Numbered from the stretch's first letter, positions 38,953 through 47,176 are shown. The stretch is 48,499 nt of DNA from Kitasatospora sp. DSM 101779 (GCF_025655475.1 NZ_JAHTIK010000001.1:4715002-4763500), one strand, 5' to 3'. The notes: generated from the letters alone by a model not told the origin. Translations and numbers: made by a program.

Positions 38953-39681
38953 CTATGCGGTGTCCGCACCGGCCGTGAGGACCAGCGGGTCGCCGACCCG
39001 GAGCCGGCCCGGGGCGGCCACCGTGGCCAGTGCGTCCAGCCGGTTGTCGTGGCCGCGGGCGATCGCGCGGAGGATCTCCGGCGAGTGCGGCAGCCCGGGC
39101 TGCGGCGCACCGACCATCGCGCAGCGCTCGCTCGCGCGGACGAAGGCCAGCCGGACGCCGTCGCCGAACCGGCCCTCGCGGCCGAGCCAGGCGTCCTCGG
39201 TGAACGGCGGGGTGCCGGGCGGGGTGCGCAGCAGCACGTTGGGGCGGAAGCGCCGCTCGTCGACCACGGCGTCCGGGACCTCGGCGCGCACCCAGTCCAG
39301 GGTGGCGGTGGTGAGCACGGAGACGGGCAGCTGGTCGAAGTGCGAGACGGCGTCCTCGCGGGCCAGTGAGACGTCCTCGCGCTCCAGGTAGGCGCGGAGG
39401 AAGGCGTCCGGGTCCTCGACCGGGCTGCCGAGCGGGTCGACCAGCTCCGGGGCGTCGAGCCGCTGGCCGAGCCGGGAGGCGAGCCGCAGCAGGCCGTCCA
39501 TCCGCCGGAAGCGGGGGGTGTTCTTGCCGGAGCCGAATCTGCCGGAGCCGTCCCGCACCGCGTAGAGCCGGTCGCCGGCCAGGCCGCGCCCGTCCACCTC
39601 GACGGCGTCGAGGAGTTCGCCACCGGTGGATTTCACCGGGTAGCGCCAGATGCGCTCCACGACGCCGGAGATCTCTGCCAT
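38953..39681 (-). CDS. MOSC domain-containing protein
   Basis: A 242-residue protein with an N-terminal MOSC beta-barrel module (VVERIWRYPVKSTGGELLDA, GLAGDRLYAV) and a C-terminal MOSC domain with FRPNVLLRTPP and the conserved Cys in RASERCAM, the likely molybdenum or sulfur ligand. It resembles actinobacterial YiiM/mARC-type proteins that handle molybdenum cofactor or N-hydroxylated compounds; no redox partner is adjacent. ATG 39681 lacks a Shine-Dalgarno sequence and is preceded at six bases by a -10 box, so the mRNA should be leaderless. Confidence 0.85.
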   Translation of the reverse strand: MAEISGVVERIWRYPVKSTGGELLDAVEVDGRGLAGDRLYAVRDGSGRFGSGKNTPRFRRMDGLLRLASRLGQRLDAPELVDPLGSPVEDPDAFLRAYLEREDVSLAREDAVSHFDQLPVSVLTTATLDWVRAEVPDAVVDERRFRPNVLLRTPPGTPPFTEDAWLGREGRFGDGVRLAFVRASERCAMVGAPQPGLPHSPEILRAIARGHDNRLDALATVAAPGRLRVGDPLVLTAGADTA

Positions 39682-39687
39682 GGCGGG

Positions 39688-39716
39688 AGCCTATCCGGCA
39701 CTCCGATCGTGGTCTA
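39688..39716 (-). promoter_or_regulatory. Leaderless promoter of the MOSC gene
   Basis: On the minus strand, TAGACC (39716-39711), a 17-bp spacer and TAGGCT (39693-39688) are followed after six bases by ATG 39681. The -35 box lies in a perfect 10-bp palindrome GGTCTAGACC (39711-39720), a possible operator. Confidence 0.65.
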
Positions 39717-39733
39717 GACCTATTGGCGGACCG

Positions 39734-40474
39734 TCAGCCCACCCGCGCCACCGCCCGGACGGGCGCGCCGTCCGCTGCCGCCAGCCGCAGCGGGAACAGC
39801 GACACCTCCACCGGGGCGCCCGCCTCCCGGGCCGCCAGCAGCGGGGTCAGGTCGGTGAGGTTCTCGGCGATCACCCCTCCGCCGGCCCGCCCCAGCAGCA
39901 CCCGGTGCGCCGCCAGCGAGGGCTCCTGGCCGGCCGGGTCGTGCTCGTCCGCCAGCTCCGCGAGCAGCGCCGCCACCGCCGGGTCGGCCGGGCCCTGCTC
40001 CGGCGTCGGGTCCACCGACAGCGCGTCCACCCCGACCGTGCGCACCCCCGCCGCGACGATCGCCTCCGCGGCCTCCCGGGACAGGTACGGGTGCGCCAGG
40101 TACTGCTCGCTGCCCCAGTGCCGGGGCCATCCGGTCGCCAGCAGCAGCACCGCGCCCGGCGTGCACTCCGCCAGCGCCGGGGCGAGCTGATCGGCCGTCA
40201 CCGCGGTGCGCGGGGCCAGCCCGCGCAGGTCCGCGACCACCGCGGGGCCGGTGAACAGCTCCAGCGGCAGCCCGTCCAGGGTCGGCCAGGTGACGTCCAC
40301 GTGGTACGGGGCGTCCACGTGCGTACCAGCCTGCGAACCCAGGTGCAGCGCCAGCACGTTGACCCCGGCGGTGTCGGTGGTGAGCGCGGGCCGCAGCTCC
40401 ACCTCCGGGTCGCCGGGGTAGACCGGCATGCCGGTGGTGAGCGGGTGGGTGAGGTCGATCAGCGTCGGCGCCAT
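39734..40474 (-). CDS. Cyclase/kynurenine-formamidase-like family protein
   Basis: A 246-residue metal-dependent hydrolase of the cyclase family, beginning MAPTLIDLTHPLTTGMPVYP. The metal motif normally HxGTHxDxPxH reads QAGTHVDAPYH, so the first His is Gln; the other ligands remain. VGVDALSVDPTPEQ and HRVLLGRAGG.VIAENLTDL are further family marks. ATG 40474 has AGGA eight bases upstream; ATG 40483 is also in frame. Substrate unknown (formamides, lactones or imides in relatives). It lies divergent from mqnM, 89 bp apart. Confidence 0.82.
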   Translation of the reverse strand: MAPTLIDLTHPLTTGMPVYPGDPEVELRPALTTDTAGVNVLALHLGSQAGTHVDAPYHVDVTWPTLDGLPLELFTGPAVVADLRGLAPRTAVTADQLAPALAECTPGAVLLLATGWPRHWGSEQYLAHPYLSREAAEAIVAAGVRTVGVDALSVDPTPEQGPADPAVAALLAELADEHDPAGQEPSLAAHRVLLGRAGGGVIAENLTDLTPLLAAREAGAPVEVSLFPLRLAAADGAPVRAVARVG

Positions 40475-40551
40475 GCCGTCCATCCTGCCCCGCCCGGCCC
40501 GCCCGGCGCAGCGCTCCCGGGCCACTGCCCGGCCCTCGGTGTTCCACCCCC

Positions 40552-40557
40552 TAGGGT
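40552..40557 (+). promoter_or_regulatory. -10 box of leaderless mqnM
   Basis: TAGGGT at 40552-40557 lies six bases before ATG 40564, the same arrangement as in the Clp_N gene. There is no Shine-Dalgarno sequence. No matching -35 box is seen. Confidence 0.5.
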
Positions 40558-40563
40558 CGGACC

Positions 40564-41205
40564 ATGAACGATTCGCAGGTGCGCAGGCCGTGGGTGGTCG
40601 GGGTGTCCGGCGCGTCCGGGACGCCGTACGCGGCGTCCGTGATCCGGGCGCTCCTCGCGGCCGGCGAGGCGGTCGACCTGGTGGTCTCCCGTGCCGCCCG
40701 GCTGACCATCCTGGACGAGACCGGCATCGCCTACCGGGACGCCCACTGGCGCGAGGACCTGGCCCGCTGGATCGGCACCGACGACCTCGACGGCGTCCGC
40801 CACTGGTCGGCCGGCGACTTCGCGGCCGGCCCGTCCTCCGGCTCCTACCCGGCCAAGGGCATGCTGGTCGTCCCGGCGACCACCGGCGCGGTGGCCGGCA
40901 TCGCACTCGGCCTCAGCAAGGACCTGCTCCAGCGGGCCGCCGCCGTCACCCTCAAGGAGCGCCGCCCGCTGGTGGTGTGCCTGCGCGAGACGCCCCTCAA
41001 TGGGGTGACGTTGAAGCACCTGGTCGAGCTGGACGCGCAGGGCGCCGTGGTGCTGCCCGCCTCGCCGGGCTTCTACGCGGGCGGTTCCACCGCCCGCGAA
41101 CTGGTCGACTTCGTGGCCGGACGGGTGCTCGACGCGGTCGGCGTGCCGCACGCGCTCTACCGCCGGTGGGAGGGCGAACTGGGCGCTGCGGCCAAGGCAG
41201 AGTGA
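40564..41205 (+). CDS. mqnM: UbiX-family flavin prenyltransferase of menaquinone synthesis
   Basis: A 213-residue flavoprotein that joins dimethylallyl phosphate to FMN, making the prenyl-FMN cofactor needed by the UbiD-type decarboxylase mqnL. Marks are VVGVSGASGTPYAASVIRAL at the N-terminus, VVPATTGAVAGIALGLSKDL, RRPLVVCLRETPLNGVTLKH and PASPGFYAGG. Start ATG 40564 fits the family. In S. coelicolor it follows mqnP directly as I recall; here 10.2 kb separate the two. Confidence 0.9.
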   Translation: MNDSQVRRPWVVGVSGASGTPYAASVIRALLAAGEAVDLVVSRAARLTILDETGIAYRDAHWREDLARWIGTDDLDGVRHWSAGDFAAGPSSGSYPAKGMLVVPATTGAVAGIALGLSKDLLQRAAAVTLKERRPLVVCLRETPLNGVTLKHLVELDAQGAVVLPASPGFYAGGSTARELVDFVAGRVLDAVGVPHALYRRWEGELGAAAKAE

Positions 41206-41239
41206 GACCGTGCGGATCGGGAGAGTATGTTCATTGCGA

Positions 41240-41280
41240 TATCCGGGTTGATCGGCGTACACCGCCTTCGAATCCGGATA
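41240..41280. promoter_or_regulatory. Inverted repeat upstream of the Lrp gene
   Basis: TATCCGG (41240-41246) and CCGGATA (41274-41280) are a perfect 7-bp inverted repeat 27 bp apart in the relatively AT-rich 119-bp gap before the Lrp gene. Lrp proteins usually autoregulate, so these may be binding sites. Confidence 0.35.
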
Positions 41281-41324
41281 ATGATCTCGGGTCCGGTGAG
41301 GTTCGGAAGGGCGCTGGCAGGTAT

Positions 41325-41786
41325 ATGGACACAGTGGACAGACAGCTCATCCAGGCACTGCGGGAGAACGGCCGCGCCTCGTACGCGGAGCTCGGCCGAC
41401 TGGTCGGCCTGTCGGGTCCGAGCGTCACCGACCGCATCAACCGGCTGGAGCAGGCCGGGGTGATCACCGGCTACCGCGCCACCGTCAACCCGGCGTCGCT
41501 GGGCTTCGGCGTGACCGCCCTGATCGGCCTTCAGCTCACCGACGCCGCCGACCACGAGGACGTCGCCCACCGCCTCAAGGACCTCTCCGAGGTGGAGGAC
41601 TGCTGGTTCATCGCCGGTGACGACTCGTACATGCTCAAGGTACGCGTCCCGGACGTGGAGGGGCTGGAATCGGTCGTCAAGCGGATCTCCGGTACCAAGG
41701 GCGTGGCCCGCACCCGTACGACCGTCGTACTGTCCACCAAGTGGGAGAGCCGGGTCAGCGACCTGCCGCTGGGCCCCGGCGAGTGA
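41325..41786 (+). CDS. Lrp/AsnC-family transcriptional regulator
   Basis: A 153-residue regulator: winged helix at about 1-60 (MDTVDRQLIQALRENGRASY, ELGRLVGLSGPSVTDRINRL) and an RAM ligand-binding domain at about 65-145 (GFGVTALIGLQLTD, VEDCWFIAGDDSYMLKVRV, SGTKGVARTRTTVVLSTKWE). ATG 41325 is the usual start; the ribosome site GGCAGG is close. It is followed after 27 bp by a threonine/serine dehydratase and probably controls it in response to an amino acid. A gene of this type beside mqnM is also present in S. coelicolor as I recall. Confidence 0.93.
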   Translation: MDTVDRQLIQALRENGRASYAELGRLVGLSGPSVTDRINRLEQAGVITGYRATVNPASLGFGVTALIGLQLTDAADHEDVAHRLKDLSEVEDCWFIAGDDSYMLKVRVPDVEGLESVVKRISGTKGVARTRTTVVLSTKWESRVSDLPLGPGE

Positions 41787-41813
41787 CCCCGCGGACGACG
41801 GAGGAATGACACG

Positions 41814-42776
41814 ATGACGCTGGTCGGACTGGAGGAGCTGCGCGCCGCGCAGCAGCGGATCGCCGGGGTGGCCGTACGCACCCCCCTGCTGCCCTGCCCG
41901 TGGGCGGCGGACGGCGGGCGCAGGCTCTGGCTCAAGCCGGAGAACCTCCAGCCGACCGGCGCGTTCAAGATCCGCGGTGCCTACAACCGGCTCGCCGCGA
42001 TGACCGGCGAGGAGCGCTCGCGCGGCGTGGTCGCCCAGTCCAGCGGCAACCACGCACAGGCGGTCGCCTACGCCGCCGGCCTGCTCGGCATCAAGGCCGT
42101 CATCGTGATGCCGGACACCTCCCCGGCGGTCAAGGTCGAGAACACCCGCGGCTTCGGCGCCGAGGTCGTGCTCGTCCCGCCGCACGAGCGCGACACCCTG
42201 CCCGCCGAGCTGGTCGAGGAGCACGGCTACGTCTGGGTGCCCCCCTACGACGACCGCCACATCATCGCCGGCCAGGGCACCGTCGGTCTGGAGATCGCCG
42301 AGGACGCCCCCGACGAGCTGGACACCGTACTGGTGCCGGTCAGCGGCGGCGGCCTGATCTCCGGCACCGCCGCCGCGCTCAAGCTCGCCTGCCCCGGCGT
42401 GCGGATCGTCGGCGTCGAGCCCGAACTCGCCGCCGACGCGCAGGCCAGCCTGCGGGCCGGCGAGCACCTCGCCTGGCCGGTCGCCGACACCTACCGCACC
42501 GTCGCGGACGGGCTGCGCACCCCCTCCGTCGGCAAGCTGCCCTTCCAGCACCTGCAGGCGTACGTCGACGACATCGTCACCGTCACCGAGGACGAGATCC
42601 GCGACACCGTCGCCCTACTGGCCCGCCGCGGCCGGCTGGTCGCCGAGCCGTCCGGCGCGGTCGCCCCCGCCGCCTGGTTCCACCGGGCCTCCGAGGTCGG
42701 CGGCCGGGTCGCCGCAGCGGTGGTCAGCGGCGGCAACCTCGACCCCGCCCTCCTCACCGAGCTGCTCGCCCGCTGA
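41814..42776 (+). CDS. Threonine/serine dehydratase, PLP-dependent
   Basis: A 320-residue fold-type II PLP enzyme that deaminates threonine or serine to 2-oxobutyrate or pyruvate. The PLP lysine is Lys52 in PTGAFKIRGAYN; the Asn loop is SSGNHAQAVA, and the phosphate-binding loop is PVSGGGLISG. There is no C-terminal ACT-like regulatory domain, so it is the catabolic or serine-racemase-like size rather than biosynthetic IlvA. ATG 41814 has GGAGG nine bases upstream. It is probably transcribed with the Lrp gene. Confidence 0.9.
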   Translation: MTLVGLEELRAAQQRIAGVAVRTPLLPCPWAADGGRRLWLKPENLQPTGAFKIRGAYNRLAAMTGEERSRGVVAQSSGNHAQAVAYAAGLLGIKAVIVMPDTSPAVKVENTRGFGAEVVLVPPHERDTLPAELVEEHGYVWVPPYDDRHIIAGQGTVGLEIAEDAPDELDTVLVPVSGGGLISGTAAALKLACPGVRIVGVEPELAADAQASLRAGEHLAWPVADTYRTVADGLRTPSVGKLPFQHLQAYVDDIVTVTEDEIRDTVALLARRGRLVAEPSGAVAPAAWFHRASEVGGRVAAAVVSGGNLDPALLTELLAR

Positions 42777-42781
42777 GCGGT

Positions 42782-42870
42782 CCCCCCCGGGGGGGGGGGC
42801 AGGGCGCCCCCGAGTGCCACCAGTCCGCCTCGTGCAGGGCCGCGGCGCGCCGCGGGCTTCCCGCGCCCCT
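42782..42870. repeat. C7/G11 homopolymer block and GC hairpin-rich intergenic repeat
   Basis: Just after the dehydratase stop a run of seven C and eleven G occurs, followed by CAGGGCGCCCC and, further on, the dyad GCGGCGCGCCGC and GCGCCCCTG. The wording resembles the repeat after hemB. It may act as terminator; long G runs are also slippage-prone. Confidence 0.4.
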
Positions 42871-42947
42871 GTGGCCGGCCCCCGTATACCGAGGCGTAGG
42901 CTCGGTTCCGGCATTGTTTCGGCAGGTACGAGAGGCGGGGTCACCGC

Positions 42948-44111
42948 ATGGACGCAGGGCTGAAGCGCGAGCTGGAGGCGAAGGTCTACGCGGGTGAGCG
43001 GCTGACCCGCGAGGACGGCATCGCGCTCTACGAGAGCGACGACCTGGCCTGGCTGGGCGGCCTCGCCCACCACGTGCGGACGCGGAAGAACGGCGATGTC
43101 GTCCACTTCAACGTCAACCGCCACCTCAACATGACCAATGTGTGCAGCGCCTCCTGCGCCTACTGCTCGTTCCAGCGCAAGCCGGGCGAGAAGGACGCGT
43201 ACACCATGCGCATCGAGGAGGCCGTCCGCCTGGCCAAGGCCATGGAGGTCGAGTCCCTCACCGAGCTGCACATCGTCAACGGCCTGCACCCCACACTGCC
43301 CTGGCGCTACTACCCGCGTTCGCTGCGCGAGCTGAAGGCCGCCCTGCCGAACGTCTCGCTGAAGGCCTTCACCGCCACCGAGATCCACTGGTTCGAGAAG
43401 ATCAGCGGTCTGACGGCGAGCGAGATCCTCGACGAGCTGATCGACGCCGGCCTGGAGTCCCTCACCGGCGGCGGCGCGGAGATCTTCGACTGGGAGGTCC
43501 GGCAGCACATCGTCGACCACGCCACCCACTGGGAGGACTGGTCGCGGATCCACCGCCTGGCGCACGAGAAGGGTCTCAAGACCCCGTGCACCATGCTGTA
43601 CGGCCACATCGAGGAGCCCCGGCACCGGGTCGACCACGTGCTGCGCCTGCGCGAGCTGCAGGACGAGACCGGCGGCTTCCAGGTCTTCATCCCGCTGCGC
43701 TACCAGCACGACTTCCACGACTCCAAGGACGGCGTCGTGCGCAACCGACTGATGGACCGCACCGAGATGGCCACCGGCGCCGAGGCGCTGAAGACCTTCG
43801 CGGTCTCCCGCCTGCTCTTCGACAACGTCCAGCACGTCAAGGTGTTCTGGGTGATGCACGGCGTCACCACCGCGCAGCTGGCGCTCAGCCACGGCGCCGA
43901 CGACATGGACGGCTCGGTCGTCGAGTACAAGATCACCCACGACGCGGACAACTTCGGCACGCCGAACAAGCTCGGCCGTGACGACCTGCTCGAACTGATC
44001 CGCGACGCGGGCTTCCGCCCGGTCGAGCGGAACACCCGCTACGAGATCATCCGCGAGTACGAGGGCCCGGACCTGACCCGCCGGGAGACCCCGCAGGCCA
44101 TGCGCCTCTGA
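42948..44111 (+). CDS. mqnE: Aminofutalosine synthase, radical SAM
   Basis: A 387-residue radical SAM enzyme that joins 3-[(1-carboxyvinyl)oxy]benzoate and SAM to give aminofutalosine, an early step of the futalosine route to menaquinone. The cluster cysteines are C66-x3-C70-x2-C73 in VCSASCAYCSF, and SLTELHIVNGLHPTLPWRYY, AFTATEIHWFEKISG and SLTGGGAEIFDWEVRQ are the family wording (CofH/MqnC relatives differ here). ATG 42948 has GAGAGGCGGGG upstream. A perfect 15-bp terminator follows. The menaquinone genes in the window (mqnL, P, M, E) are not contiguous; mqnA, B, C and D are absent. Confidence 0.93.
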   Translation: MDAGLKRELEAKVYAGERLTREDGIALYESDDLAWLGGLAHHVRTRKNGDVVHFNVNRHLNMTNVCSASCAYCSFQRKPGEKDAYTMRIEEAVRLAKAMEVESLTELHIVNGLHPTLPWRYYPRSLRELKAALPNVSLKAFTATEIHWFEKISGLTASEILDELIDAGLESLTGGGAEIFDWEVRQHIVDHATHWEDWSRIHRLAHEKGLKTPCTMLYGHIEEPRHRVDHVLRLRELQDETGGFQVFIPLRYQHDFHDSKDGVVRNRLMDRTEMATGAEALKTFAVSRLLFDNVQHVKVFWVMHGVTTAQLALSHGADDMDGSVVEYKITHDADNFGTPNKLGRDDLLELIRDAGFRPVERNTRYEIIREYEGPDLTRRETPQAMRL

Positions 44112-44149
44112 CACCCCGACAGTCGGAGCGGATCCTTTCCGCCGCCGCA

Positions 44150-44184
44150 CCGGGGCCCGTCGGCACCGCGCCGACGGGCCCCGG
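44150..44184 (+). terminator. Terminator of mqnE
   Basis: CCGGGGCCCGTCGGC (44150-44164) pairs perfectly with GCCGACGGGCCCCGG (44170-44184) around ACCGC, followed by GTTTCC; 38 bp after the stop. Confidence 0.9.
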
Positions 44185-44347
44185 CGCGTTTCCGTCGCCC
44201 GCGCGCCCCGGCCGTGGCAACACCCCTGCGGGGTTTGTCCGATCGGCGCAGCCTTCACCACTGACGCCCCGCCGACCGCGTATGCTCACAGGCTCACCAC
44301 ACGCCCCGGGTTTCGTCCAGGCCCGGGACTTTGGGAGGATCGTCCCC

Positions 44348-45283
44348 ATGTCCGGTTCCCATCGCGCCACCAGCCACCTCCACCCGGCCGACGTGCCGGG
44401 GCCCCGCAGCAGTGCGGACGGTCAGGCACCGCGGCCGCGCGGACACCGGCGGAAGGCCAAGCCGAAGCGCCGCGGCGGCAAGGCGCTGATGGGGAGTACG
44501 GCGGTGCTGCTGGCCGCCACGGCGGGCTGGTTCACCGTCGGCCAGGGCCGGGGCATCCCCTCGTTCACCAGCGCCGGTGCGCCCGAGCGGCCCGAGGCCG
44601 ACGTGACGCACGCCGACATCGCCCCGCTGTCGGCCGGCGGCCACACCCAGGACCCGGCGGCCGCGAACCGCTCCGACCGCAACGACGGCACGGTCGCGGT
44701 CATCCCCGGCCTCGGCGCGTCCTTCCTGGCCAAGATCCCCGCCGAGACCAACCAGGTCGTGGTGGCCTCCGGCAAGGACAAGGACTCCTCGGACACCGTC
44801 GTCACGCTCTGGACGCGCACCCCGGACGGCCGCTGGCGGGCCGGCCAGGCGTGGGCCGCCCACAACGGCTACAAGGGCTGGTCCGCGGACAAGCGCTCGG
44901 GCGACCTGCACAGCCCGATCGGGGTCTTCGGCCTCACCGACGCCGGCGGCCGCAAGGCCGACCCGGGCAGCAAGCTGCCCTACGACAAGGACCCGGGCTT
45001 CGTGGTCGGCGGCAAGGGCTTCAACGGCGAGCCGCTGGCCGGCTCCTTCGACTACGTCGTGGCGATCAACTACAACCGGGTGACCGGCCGCTCCCCGCTG
45101 GACACCGCGGCGCCCGAGGGCAAGGCCAAGGGCGGCGGCGTCTGGCTGCACGTCGACCACGGCGGCCCCACCCACGCCTGCATCTCGCTGCCCGAGGCGA
45201 ACATGATCGAGCTGATCCGCGCCCTCGACCCGGCGGCGCACCCGGTCATCGCGATGGGCGACGCCGCAGCGCTGGCCGCCTGA
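44348..45283 (+). CDS. L,D-transpeptidase (YkuD) family protein, membrane-anchored
   Basis: A 311-residue exported protein. A cytoplasmic basic N-terminus of about 50 residues (RPRGHRRKAKPKRRGG) precedes one span (LMGSTAVLLAATAGWF), then an extracytoplasmic linker. The catalytic domain ends with VWLHVDHGGPTHACISLPEA, where His276 and Cys278 fit the YkuD H-x-C active site. Such enzymes cross-link peptidoglycan through 3-3 bonds or act as murein-modifying relatives. ATG 44348 has GGGAGGAT eight bases upstream. Confidence 0.8.
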   Translation: MSGSHRATSHLHPADVPGPRSSADGQAPRPRGHRRKAKPKRRGGKALMGSTAVLLAATAGWFTVGQGRGIPSFTSAGAPERPEADVTHADIAPLSAGGHTQDPAAANRSDRNDGTVAVIPGLGASFLAKIPAETNQVVVASGKDKDSSDTVVTLWTRTPDGRWRAGQAWAAHNGYKGWSADKRSGDLHSPIGVFGLTDAGGRKADPGSKLPYDKDPGFVVGGKGFNGEPLAGSFDYVVAINYNRVTGRSPLDTAAPEGKAKGGGVWLHVDHGGPTHACISLPEANMIELIRALDPAAHPVIAMGDAAALAA

Positions 45284-45387
45284 CCCGTCTGTTTGCGGGG
45301 ATTTGTCACCCTTCTACAGCCAAACTCCCCGGATACTGTTCCGGTGCGTCACCGGGCGACTGATGGGTAACCCGGTTGAGTTGATGT

Positions 45388-46332
45388 ATGACCGCCTCCC
45401 GCATCGTGTCGCTCGGCCACTACCAGCCGCCCAAGGTCCTCACCAACGACGACCTGGCGAAGCTGGTCGACACCGACGACGAGTGGATCCGCTCCAGGGT
45501 GGGCATCCGCACCAGGCACATCGCGGTCGACGAGACCCTCGTCGACCTCGCCGCCGAGGCGGCGCAGAAGGCGCTCGCCGCGAGCGGGCGCCTGGCCCAC
45601 GAGATCGACCTCGTGGTGGTCGCCACCTGCACCGCGGTGGAGCGCAGCCCCAACACCGCCGCCGCGGTCGCCGCCCGGCTCGGCATCACCGCCCCGGCGG
45701 CGTTCGACATCAACACCGTCTGCTCGGGCTTCTCGTACGCGCTGGCCACCGCGGACCACGCGCTCCGCGCCGGCGCGGCCACCCGGGCGCTGGTGATCGG
45801 CGCCGAGCGGATGTCCGACACCATCGACTGGACGGACCGCTCCACCTGCGTGATCTTCGGCGACGGGGCCGGTGCCGCCGTGGTGGAGGCCGTTCCCGAC
45901 GAGCGTGCCGGCATCGGCCCGGTGGTGTGGGGCTCGGAGCCCGAGAAGGGCGACGCGGTGGTCATCACCGGCTGGGACCCGACCATCAGCCAGCAGGGCC
46001 AGGCGGTGTTCCGCTGGGCCACCACCAAGATCGCTCCGCTGGCACGGGAGACCTGCCTCAAGGCCGGGCTGGACCCGTCCGAGCTGCGCGGCTTCGTCGC
46101 GCACCAGGCGAACCTGCGGATCATCGACGCCATCGCGGCCAAGCTCGGCACCGCCCCGGACGCGGTGATCGCCCGCGACGTGGTGGACTCCGGCAACACC
46201 TCCGCCGCCTCGATCCCGCTCGCCCTCAGCAAGCTCGTCGAGCGCGGCGAACTGCGCTCGGGCGACCCGGTGCTGCTGTTCGGCTTCGGCGGCGGTCTGG
46301 CCTACGCCGGCCAGGTGGTGCGCTGCCCGTAG
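45388..46332 (+). CDS. 3-oxoacyl-ACP synthase III (KAS III / FabH-like)
   Basis: A 314-residue thiolase-fold enzyme that condenses acyl-CoA with malonyl-ACP. The catalytic triad is complete: Cys112 in INTVCSGFSYAL, His239 in FVAHQANLRI and Asn270 in DSGNTSAASIPLAL. The DDEWIRSRVGIRTRHI opening and GFGGGLAYAGQVV end are typical. It stands alone, without fabD, acpP or fabF beside it, so it is likely a second, specialised KAS III rather than the housekeeping FabH. ATG 45388 has a poor ribosome site. A TetR regulator gene converges on it. Confidence 0.9.
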   Translation: MTASRIVSLGHYQPPKVLTNDDLAKLVDTDDEWIRSRVGIRTRHIAVDETLVDLAAEAAQKALAASGRLAHEIDLVVVATCTAVERSPNTAAAVAARLGITAPAAFDINTVCSGFSYALATADHALRAGAATRALVIGAERMSDTIDWTDRSTCVIFGDGAGAAVVEAVPDERAGIGPVVWGSEPEKGDAVVITGWDPTISQQGQAVFRWATTKIAPLARETCLKAGLDPSELRGFVAHQANLRIIDAIAAKLGTAPDAVIARDVVDSGNTSAASIPLALSKLVERGELRSGDPVLLFGFGGGLAYAGQVVRCP

Positions 46333-46363
46333 CGCGCCGGGTGCGCGTCGGGGCCGGGGACAG

Positions 46364-46407
46364 AGCAGTGGGGCGCCGGAATCCGCGGATTCCGGCGCCC
46401 CACTGCT
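46364..46407. terminator. 44-bp perfect palindrome between KAS III and TetR genes
   Basis: Positions 46364-46385 and 46386-46407 are exact reverse complements (22 bp each, centre CCGCGG). It lies between the stops of two convergent genes (46332 and 46523) and should end transcription from both sides. Confidence 0.9.
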
Positions 46408-46522
46408 GCTCGGGCACGTCACGGTGCGTCGGCGAACCTCCCCCGAGGACACGGCCGCCGCCCGCCACGCCCCGGACAGGAGGCCGGGGCGCACGTGCGA
46501 GGTGGACGATGGTGGAGCGGGC

Positions 46523-47164
46523 CTACTTGGGCGGCTTCTTGCCGGCGACGCCCATGTAGACCTGCAGGGCCAGGTTGGGCTTGAGGTCCTTCACCTTGAC
46601 GCCCCAGGAGGTGAAGGCCTTCTGGTGCTCCGCCGCCGAGGCGAGCAGGGAGACCAGTGAGCCCGCCACAGCGGCCGGATCGATCGTCTTGTCTGTCTTG
46701 CCCTGGTTCGTCCGGACGGCCTCGGTGAGCGGGGCGACCACCGAGTTGAGCACCTTCATCCGGATCTTGAAGAACCGTTTGTCCCCCTCGGCAGCACCGA
46801 GAGTGACCACTCGAAGAATGGCATCGTTCTTGCGCCAGAAGGCGAGGAAACCGTCCACCAGTTCTTCCGAAGTGGCGGCACCGGTCTTTCCCGCCCAGGA
46901 CTTTCCTTCGACGAGCTCTTTGAGCCCGCCGCTGTCCTCGGCCATTTCCTCTGCGATCTCGAGGACAGCGCCCTCGACATCCGGGAAGTACTGGTAGAAG
47001 GTCGCGGGGGAGGTACCCGCCATACGGGCGACGTCGATGACCTTGACGTCCCGGTAAGGCGACGTGCTGAGCATCTCGCGGAGGCAGTCGAGCAGCTTCT
47101 GCCGCGTCTCCTGTCCGCGTCGCCCGGCGACGCGACCGTCGACGGTGCGAACTTGTCCTGTCAT
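46523..47164 (-). CDS. TetR-family transcriptional regulator
   Basis: A 213-residue regulator. The N-terminal helix-turn-helix (about 15-65) contains RGQETRQKLLDCLREML, VKVIDVARMAGTSPATFYQY and FPDVEGAVLEIAEEM; the C-terminal helices form the ligand/dimer domain and end in a basic GKKPPK. Base composition is a little less GC-rich in the middle of the gene (46740-46990) than in its neighbours, with several A/T-ending codons. ATG 47164 has no Shine-Dalgarno sequence and a -10 box six bases upstream, so it is probably leaderless. It may control the convergent KAS III gene. Confidence 0.92.
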   Translation of the reverse strand: MTGQVRTVDGRVAGRRGQETRQKLLDCLREMLSTSPYRDVKVIDVARMAGTSPATFYQYFPDVEGAVLEIAEEMAEDSGGLKELVEGKSWAGKTGAATSEELVDGFLAFWRKNDAILRVVTLGAAEGDKRFFKIRMKVLNSVVAPLTEAVRTNQGKTDKTIDPAAVAGSLVSLLASAAEHQKAFTSWGVKVKDLKPNLALQVYMGVAGKKPPK

Positions 47165-47170
47165 GCCGTC

Positions 47171-47176
47171 AGCTTA
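47171..47176 (-). promoter_or_regulatory. -10 box of leaderless TetR gene
   Basis: TAAGCT on the minus strand (47176-47171) is six bases from ATG 47164. The remaining 400 bp up to the kinase start (47177-47576) hold no gene I can support and no clear -35 box. Confidence 0.45.
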
